Of a DNA stretch of 64,000 nt, positions 59,354 through 64,000 are shown one piece after another. The notes beneath the pieces were generated by a model. It worked only from the letters and a program-made list of their open reading frames with translations, had not been told where the DNA came from and searched no databases. The translations under genes and the position numbers were made by a program. This stretch comes from Sediminicola arcticus (lineage in GTDB: Bacteria > Bacteroidota > Bacteroidia > Flavobacteriales > Flavobacteriaceae), in contig NZ_JBEXAE010000010.1 in NCBI RefSeq assembly GCF_040566695.1, positions 35,666 to 99,665 of the forward strand, read 5' to 3'. How positions within the stretch are numbered: the stretch's first letter is position 1; every line of letters starts with the position of its first letter.

Positions 59354-59384
59354 AAAAGGCTGTGCAGTTTGCACAGCCTTTTTA
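59354..59384 (+). terminator. intrinsic terminator of the TonB-dependent receptor gene
   Basis: AAGGCTGTGCA (59356-59366) and TGCACAGCCTT (59370-59380) form an 11-bp stem with a GTT loop, extended by A-T pairs on both sides and followed by T. Confidence 0.93.
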
Positions 59385-59390
59385 TTTTTG
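59383..59390 (+). promoter_or_regulatory. -7 promoter element of the DUF6495 gene
   Basis: TATTTTTG lies at the end of the terminator T run, 73 bases before the preferred ATG 59464. The -33 box is not evident. Confidence 0.4.
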
Positions 59391-59463
59391 CAACTGGAAA
59401 CATAAGACAGAGGTAAAAACCTAAATGGTATCCGTTTAAAGGGGTATTAATTCAAATTTGAAG

Positions 59464-59934
59464 ATGAAATATACAAGACTTACTAAACAACAGTTGGAGG
59501 AGATGCACAAGGAATTCATAAATTTCTTAGCAACCCAATCTATTACCGCAGCGGAATGGGATAGCATGAAGACCAATAGGCCCGAAGTGGCAGAAGAGGA
59601 AATAGATGTGTTCAGTGATTTGGTTTGGGAAGGCGTATTGACCAAAGTTGAATATTTGGAAAATGTTTCTGCTCAAAACATGCACTTATTTCAATTAACC
59701 GAAAAGGAAATGAAATTGATTTCCGTGAAGGTAATGAATCCCAATATCGATTTATCCTCTCAGGAAGGTTTTGAATGGTTTAAGAAAAATTGGCAATCAG
59801 ATTTTGTGGAGTATCTTTCAGCTTCAAAAGCATATACTTCCGACAAAAACTTGGACAAGTTTGATTTGATTAAACAAGGTGCCGTAATTACTAAAGGAGA
59901 TTTGTACAAATGGTTCGATAAAATGATAGAATAA
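59464..59934 (+). CDS. DUF6495 family protein
   Basis: 156 residues from ATG 59464 (MKYTRLTKQQLEEMHKEFIN); a TTG two codons earlier (59458) is in frame but has no merit over the ATG. The protein is acidic, helical and without signal or membrane segments. Segments ITAAEWDSMKTNRPEVAEEE and DVFSDLVWEGVLTKVEYLEN fit DUF6495, found next to hisS in flavobacteria. The name is from memory; function unknown. Confidence 0.82.
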   Translation: MKYTRLTKQQLEEMHKEFINFLATQSITAAEWDSMKTNRPEVAEEEIDVFSDLVWEGVLTKVEYLENVSAQNMHLFQLTEKEMKLISVKVMNPNIDLSSQEGFEWFKKNWQSDFVEYLSASKAYTSDKNLDKFDLIKQGAVITKGDLYKWFDKMIE

Positions 59935-59998
59935 TCCTTCTTTAGAATAAATAGTAGAAAATAGACACATCAACATATTTAAGTTACTTCGATAAATA

Positions 59999-61375
59999 AT
60001 GGCTCAAAAACCAACATTACCAAAAGGAACAAGGGATTTCACCCCTTCAGAGGTTATAAAACGCAATTACATATTTGATGTTGTAAAAAAACATTTTACT
60101 GCTTTTGGTTTTCAACCCATAGAAACTCCATCCTTTGAGAATTCTGAAACCTTGATGGGGAAGTACGGAGATGAAGGGGATCGTTTGATTTTTAAAATCC
60201 TTAATTCTGGGGATTATTTAAGTAAAGTTGATGATGCCACATATTCCCAAAAGGATTCTAACATGCTTATTTCAAGCATATCCGAAAAAGCATTGCGCTA
60301 CGATTTAACTGTACCCTTTGCCCGCTACGTAGTTATGCATCAAAATGAATTGGATTTTCCTTTTAAAAGATATCAGATACAACCTGTTTGGAGGGCCGAT
60401 AGGCCCCAAAAAGGTCGTTTTAGAGAATTTTTCCAGTGCGATGCAGATGTTGTAGGTGCAAATTCTTTACTTCAAGAAGTGGAATTGGTTCAATTATATG
60501 ATGCGGTATTTGCCGATCTGGGCCTAAATGAAGTTTCCATTAAACTAAACAATAGAAAAGTACTGGCAGGAATCGCTGAAGTTATTGGAGCCAAGGAGCA
60601 TTTGATAGATTTTACTGTAGCCCTAGACAAATTGGACAAAATAGGGGAAGAAGGGGTCAAGAATGAAATGTTAGAAAAAGGTATTTCAGAAGAGGCTATT
60701 GACAAGGCTGCACCTTTGTTTAATATGTCTGGTTCCAATGTGGATAAGCTTTTGGCATTGAAAGAATTATTGAAAGATTCTGAAGAAGGTTCAAAAGGAG
60801 TCGATGAGCTGTCCTTTATTCTTGAAACTATAGAGGAATTAGGTTTACAATCGGCAGCGCTAAGCTTGGATGTTACCCTGGCTAGGGGTCTTAATTATTA
60901 TACTGGGGCAATCTTTGAGGTTGCCGCCCCAGAAAAAGTAAAATTAGGGTCCATCGGAGGCGGAGGAAGATATGATGATCTTACAGGTATATTCGGGCTT
61001 AAGGATGTTAGCGGTGTAGGTATCTCATTTGGATTAGACCGTATTTACTTGGTCTTGGAGGAATTAAATCTTTTTCCAAAGGCTATAGATCAGTCATTGG
61101 ATGTTCTTTGTGTTAATTTTGGAGACAAGGAAGCCTTGGCGTCCTTGAAATTAGTAGGGAAACTTCGTAAGATGGGAGTGAAGGCCGATTTTTATCCTTC
61201 TATGGCTAAAATGCAAAAGCAAATGAAATATGCCAATAACAGAAAAGTACCTTATGTGGTATTGATAGGGGAGCAAGAATTGGCAGATCATACGTTTGTC
61301 GTTAAGAATATGGCCAAGGGGGAGCAGCAAACCTACAGCTTGATGGCCGTAGAAGATTTTGTGAAAGTGTTATAA
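59999..61375 (+). CDS. hisS: histidine-tRNA ligase
   Basis: 458 residues. Class II synthetase: motif 1 LPKGTRDFTPSEV at the start, motif 2 RYDLTVPFARYV near 100 with QIQPVWRADRPQKGRFREFF (near 122-141), histidine-binding RGLNYYTGAIFEV near 297, and motif 3 GVGISFGLDRIYL near 341. A ~100-residue insertion domain lies between motifs 2 and 3, and the anticodon-binding domain occupies the last ~95 residues. Full length. The stop overlaps the convergent NUDIX gene by 6 bases. Confidence 0.97.
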   Translation: MAQKPTLPKGTRDFTPSEVIKRNYIFDVVKKHFTAFGFQPIETPSFENSETLMGKYGDEGDRLIFKILNSGDYLSKVDDATYSQKDSNMLISSISEKALRYDLTVPFARYVVMHQNELDFPFKRYQIQPVWRADRPQKGRFREFFQCDADVVGANSLLQEVELVQLYDAVFADLGLNEVSIKLNNRKVLAGIAEVIGAKEHLIDFTVALDKLDKIGEEGVKNEMLEKGISEEAIDKAAPLFNMSGSNVDKLLALKELLKDSEEGSKGVDELSFILETIEELGLQSAALSLDVTLARGLNYYTGAIFEVAAPEKVKLGSIGGGGRYDDLTGIFGLKDVSGVGISFGLDRIYLVLEELNLFPKAIDQSLDVLCVNFGDKEALASLKLVGKLRKMGVKADFYPSMAKMQKQMKYANNRKVPYVVLIGEQELADHTFVVKNMAKGEQQTYSLMAVEDFVKVL

Positions 61376-61918
61376 TTGGTTTTCTATTGCCTTAACAATG
61401 GCCTGAAAATACAATAGATCGTGGTCAACATACTTTTTAGAATTACTGTTTAATTGTAGTTCCTTTAAATATATAGAAAGCGGGAGTAGGGCTAAAGCCT
61501 TTACCTCGCTTTCTTGTTTCTTAAGATAGCCCAATGGCACTTTTAATTCGCATATATAGGTATGATGGAACTCGCAATCGATAAAATCATCCCTAAGTGT
61601 TTTGATAGATTTAAAAACACCTACTTTGATCAGGTCAGCTTCTAAAACATTCAATCCTATTTCTTCTGAAATTTCCCGAATGGCGGATAGTTCAATGTTC
61701 TCGCCTGCTCCGATATGACCGGCAACAGATACATCCCACAACAGGGGATGGGTTTCTTTGGAAGCAGCTCTCTGCTGTATGAGAATTTCTCCATTTTTGT
61801 TGTAGAACCAAATGTGAACAGTTGGGTGGAACAGTCCTTTTTTATGTACCTCAGATTTCATGAGCCTCTTGCTAATGTAATTGCCTTGGGTATCCAATAT
61901 ATCTATAAGTTCATCCAT
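61370..61918 (-). CDS. NUDIX hydrolase (isopentenyl-diphosphate isomerase-like)
   Basis: 182 residues. A full NUDIX box is present near residues 68-90: GHIGAGENIELSAIREISEE followed by IGL, fitting Gx5Ex7REUxEExGU. The front part (MDELIDILDTQGNYISKRLM, HKKGLFHPTVHIWFYNKNGE in parts) resembles IDI-like and YfcD-type hydrolases, which act on diphosphates of unknown nature. Whether it isomerises IPP cannot be told. Starts 47 bases left of the M42 peptidase terminator's gene end. Confidence 0.9.
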   Translation of the reverse strand: MDELIDILDTQGNYISKRLMKSEVHKKGLFHPTVHIWFYNKNGEILIQQRAASKETHPLLWDVSVAGHIGAGENIELSAIREISEEIGLNVLEADLIKVGVFKSIKTLRDDFIDCEFHHTYICELKVPLGYLKKQESEVKALALLPLSIYLKELQLNSNSKKYVDHDLLYFQAIVKAIENQL

Positions 61919-61931
61919 GATGTGAGGTATT

Positions 61932-61957
61932 AAAAAACCCTCCTAGAAAGGAGGGTT
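61932..61957 (-). terminator. intrinsic terminator of the M42 peptidase gene
   Basis: AACCCTCCT (61936-61944) and AGGAGGGTT (61949-61957) form a perfect 9-bp stem with an AGAA loop. On the minus strand the stem is followed by a T run (A tract 61932-61937 on the plus strand), just after the gene end. Confidence 0.9.
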
Positions 61958-61965
61958 GGTACTAT

Positions 61966-63054
61966 TTAATCAAAGTAACTAAATGTTTCTCCTTCTTTTA
62001 TGGTAAGCAGTGTTTCGTAAATCAATCGGATCACATTTTCCACATCATCCCTATGAACGGTTTCCACTGTGGTATGCATATAGCGCAAAGGAAGTGAAAT
62101 CAAAGCAGATGCCACACCACCATTGCTATAGGCAAAAGCATCTGTATCTGTACCCGTATATCTGGAAGAGGCCATACGTTGGAAAGGGATTTTATTTGCC
62201 TCTGCTGTTTCCAAAATACGTTCGCGCAGTTTGTTTTGTACAGCTGGGGCATAAGAAATAACAGGACCTGCGCCAATTGCTGTATGTCCTTGCTTTTTCT
62301 TTTCAATCATTGGTGTTGTAGTGTCATGACAGACATCTGTAACAATGGCAATATTTGGTTTAATCGTTTGAGTAATCATTTCCGCACCACGAAGTCCAAT
62401 CTCTTCCTGTACGGAATTGGTTATGTACAATCCAAATGGTAATTTGATATTGTTCTCATGTAAAAGACGTGCCACTTCTGCAATCATAAATCCTCCTGCG
62501 CGGTTATCAATGGCTCTGCAAACAAACTTATCACCATTTAGTATTTGGAAAGTATCTGGGTACGTGATGACGCATCCAACATGAACGCCCATTTTTTCTA
62601 CCTCTGCTTTATCTTTGGCGCCTATGTCTACAAAGATGTTATCCAATTTAGGAGGTTCTTCTTTTGAGCTTTCCCGTGTATGAATTGCTGGCCAACCGAA
62701 GATACCTTTAACAATGCCGTTTTTGGTATGTATGTTCACCCATTTGGAGGGTGCTATCTGGTGATCGCTCCCACCATTTCGGATTACATAGATAAGACCT
62801 TCGTCGGTGATGTAATTTACATACCATGAAATTTCGTCAGAATGCCCTTCAATAACCACCTTATATTTGGCCTCTGGGTTAATTATGCCCACCGCCGTTC
62901 CATAGGTATCCGTTATAAAAGTATCTACATATGGCTTCAGGTAATCCATCCATATTTTTTGACCTTCCCATTCATATCCAGTGGGGGAAGGATTATTTAA
63001 ATATTTCTCGAAAAAATCAATCGACTTTTTGGTAAGTATCTTTTTTGAACTCAT
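61966..63054 (-). CDS. M42 family metallo-aminopeptidase
   Basis: 362 residues, a cytoplasmic, usually dodecameric, dinuclear zinc/cobalt aminopeptidase. Motifs: IEGHSDEISWYV near 69 (first metal His, Asp), CRAIDNRAGGFMIAEV near 187 (bridging Asp), SVQEEIGLRGAEM near 221 (catalytic Glu pair), and VTDVCHDTT near 245. C-terminal MHTTVETVHRDD region with the last metal His. Full length. Confidence 0.94.
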   Translation of the reverse strand: MSSKKILTKKSIDFFEKYLNNPSPTGYEWEGQKIWMDYLKPYVDTFITDTYGTAVGIINPEAKYKVVIEGHSDEISWYVNYITDEGLIYVIRNGGSDHQIAPSKWVNIHTKNGIVKGIFGWPAIHTRESSKEEPPKLDNIFVDIGAKDKAEVEKMGVHVGCVITYPDTFQILNGDKFVCRAIDNRAGGFMIAEVARLLHENNIKLPFGLYITNSVQEEIGLRGAEMITQTIKPNIAIVTDVCHDTTTPMIEKKKQGHTAIGAGPVISYAPAVQNKLRERILETAEANKIPFQRMASSRYTGTDTDAFAYSNGGVASALISLPLRYMHTTVETVHRDDVENVIRLIYETLLTIKEGETFSYFD

Positions 63055-63155
63055 TTAAATTTGTTTTTACAAACTTAACGATATTCACTTTTAATTAATA
63101 ATAACATTGTGGTATAATGAGTAATTTTAGCACGATTTTTGAGTTTGATAATAAC

Positions 63156-63830
63156 ATGAAAAAGGAATTGTTGGTTTTTGTTTTAGGGTTGATATGCTTC
63201 TTTGCTTTTGGTCAAGCAGAAGAGGAGACAGATTCCCTTGCTATACAGTACGTAAAGATGTACGGAGATTCTGTTTTTGTAAGCTCTATTCCACTCAGTG
63301 AAGTATTTGTTTTTGGGCAGTTGAAATTTCCTTCTTATAAGGATAAACTTCGGTACTATATTTTAAAGAGAAAAACATTAAAGGTGTATCCATATGCAAA
63401 GTTAGCCTCGGAACGCTTGGTTAGTCTAACAGATAGCTTAGAAATTATTAAATCAAAGTCTAAAAGAAGAAAATATACCAAGAAGGTTCAGAAGTATATA
63501 GAGGATGAGTTTTCGGAGGAATTGAAGAAGTTGACCCGTACCGAAGGGCAGATTTTGGTTAAGTTGATCCATCGGCAAACGGGGATTACAGCATTTGATC
63601 TGGTAAAGGAGTTACGTAGTGGTTGGCGTGCCTTCTGGTATAATACGACAGCCAAGTTTTTCAATATAAGTATAAAGGAGGAGTTCCATCCAGAAAGTGA
63701 GATGGAAGACTACCTTATAGAAGATATTTTACAGAGGGCTTTCGCAGAAAGAAAATTAGAAAGGCAGGAGTCGGTATTGGATTATGATTATGCGTCCTTG
63801 TCTAATAAATGGAAGAAGTCTGGAAATTAA
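63156..63830 (+). CDS. exported DUF4294 protein
   Basis: 224 residues from ATG 63156 (MKKELLVFVLGLICFFAFGQ), giving a clean signal peptide; the in-frame ATG at 63117 puts 13 polar residues before it. The mature part opens AEEETDSLAIQYVKMYGDSV and has FPSYKDKLRYYILKRKTLKV and LIHRQTGITAFDLVKELRSG (near 150-170), the pattern of DUF4294, a Bacteroidota family of unknown function. Expected in the periplasm. Confidence 0.87.
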   Translation: MKKELLVFVLGLICFFAFGQAEEETDSLAIQYVKMYGDSVFVSSIPLSEVFVFGQLKFPSYKDKLRYYILKRKTLKVYPYAKLASERLVSLTDSLEIIKSKSKRRKYTKKVQKYIEDEFSEELKKLTRTEGQILVKLIHRQTGITAFDLVKELRSGWRAFWYNTTAKFFNISIKEEFHPESEMEDYLIEDILQRAFAERKLERQESVLDYDYASLSNKWKKSGN

Positions 63831-63966
63831 AAAAAATAGTTGTGTAATTCAATTTAATCCTTTAAATTTAATACCCTTTTTAAAAATAATTATTCCTGCA
63901 ATAATCTAATTATAAGCAATTTAAAAACTGCTTTAAATTTCCTTGAAAAAAAGGCAAAAAAAAGCG

Positions 63967-63996
63967 TTGTTGAATTGTGGAAAGGTTGTAGGTTTG
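63967..63996 (+). promoter_or_regulatory. strong Bacteroidota promoter at the right window edge
   Basis: TTG (63967-63969), 19-base spacer, TAGGTTTG (63989-63996), preceded by an A-rich stretch (63943-63963) resembling an UP element. It points rightward out of the window. This combination often drives rRNA, tRNA or ribosomal protein genes in flavobacteria; the target is not visible. Confidence 0.65.
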
Positions 63997-64000
63997 CAGC

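Noticed and set aside
1..64000. CRISPR arrays, insertion sequences, prophage or integron parts
   Set aside because: No regularly spaced repeats, transposase, integrase or phage structural gene is visible on either strand.

Overview
The window is a chromosomal segment of an AT-rich member of the Bacteroidota, almost certainly a (probably marine) Flavobacteriaceae species. This rests on promoters of the TTTG-N19-TAnnTTTG type (best before rpmH at 12401-12431), absence of Shine-Dalgarno sequences, many TonB-dependent receptors and Bacteroidota lipoproteins, type B ribosomal protein L31, the DUF4199/DUF4252/DUF4294/DUF6263/DUF6495 families and a CarB without its allosteric domain. No tRNA, rRNA, CRISPR array, insertion sequence or prophage is visible; most of the window is ordinary core genome.

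Layout. 1-4164 (minus): ABC exporter (cut by the window edge), phosphosugar mutase, polyprenyl-phosphate-type glycosyltransferase, DUF4199 membrane protein. 4265-10929 (mostly plus): L31, GlmU-like nucleotidyltransferase, tRNA methylthiotransferase MtaB, alpha/beta hydrolase, lytic transglycosylase, cardiolipin synthase. 10926-15599: two minus-strand envelope genes, then rpmH and carB. 15699-19610: oxidative pentose phosphate genes, gnd divergent from zwf-pgl. 19591-21863: thioesterase, small membrane protein, rmuC. 21927-28323: vitamin B12 uptake locus, with a btuFCD-like ABC operon facing away from a cobalamin riboswitch that leads btuB and a BtuG-like beta-propeller lipoprotein. 28394-32131: S41 peptidase lipoprotein, then an ECF sigma factor / membrane protein / two DUF4252 proteins with an ECF-type promoter of its own.

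32243-36747: MscS channel, purB, haem-binding protein, sirtuin, TrmH-type methylase. 36793-37457 holds two adjacent decayed genes (SRPBCC and VOC families). 37460-43764 (minus): phosphoesterase, alpha-amylase lipoprotein, carboxypeptidase-regulatory-domain protein, DEAD-box helicase with an RGG-like tail, and the inosine/xanthosine triphosphatase. 43863-53202 (plus, except rlmH): isoprenylcysteine-methyltransferase-like protein, SatD/DUF3307 pair, a SerB-SerA fusion, rlmH, nadC, a YihY/BrkB membrane protein, DUF2147 protein, priA. 53203-54724: a LytTR response regulator pseudogene beside its intact paralogue. 54904-56120: rpsF-rpsR-rplI. 56165-63830: a large TonB-dependent receptor, DUF6495 protein and hisS, NUDIX hydrolase, M42 aminopeptidase, DUF4294 protein. 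The right edge (63967-63996) carries a strong promoter pointing out of the window.

Items best worth a second look: the ECF/DUF4252 operon with its TGTAAC-N16-CGTC promoter, the riboswitch-BtuB-BtuG locus whose ABC genes use non-ATG starts, the SerB-SerA fusion, the zinc-less sirtuin, the SatD/DUF3307 pair, and the three decaying genes.
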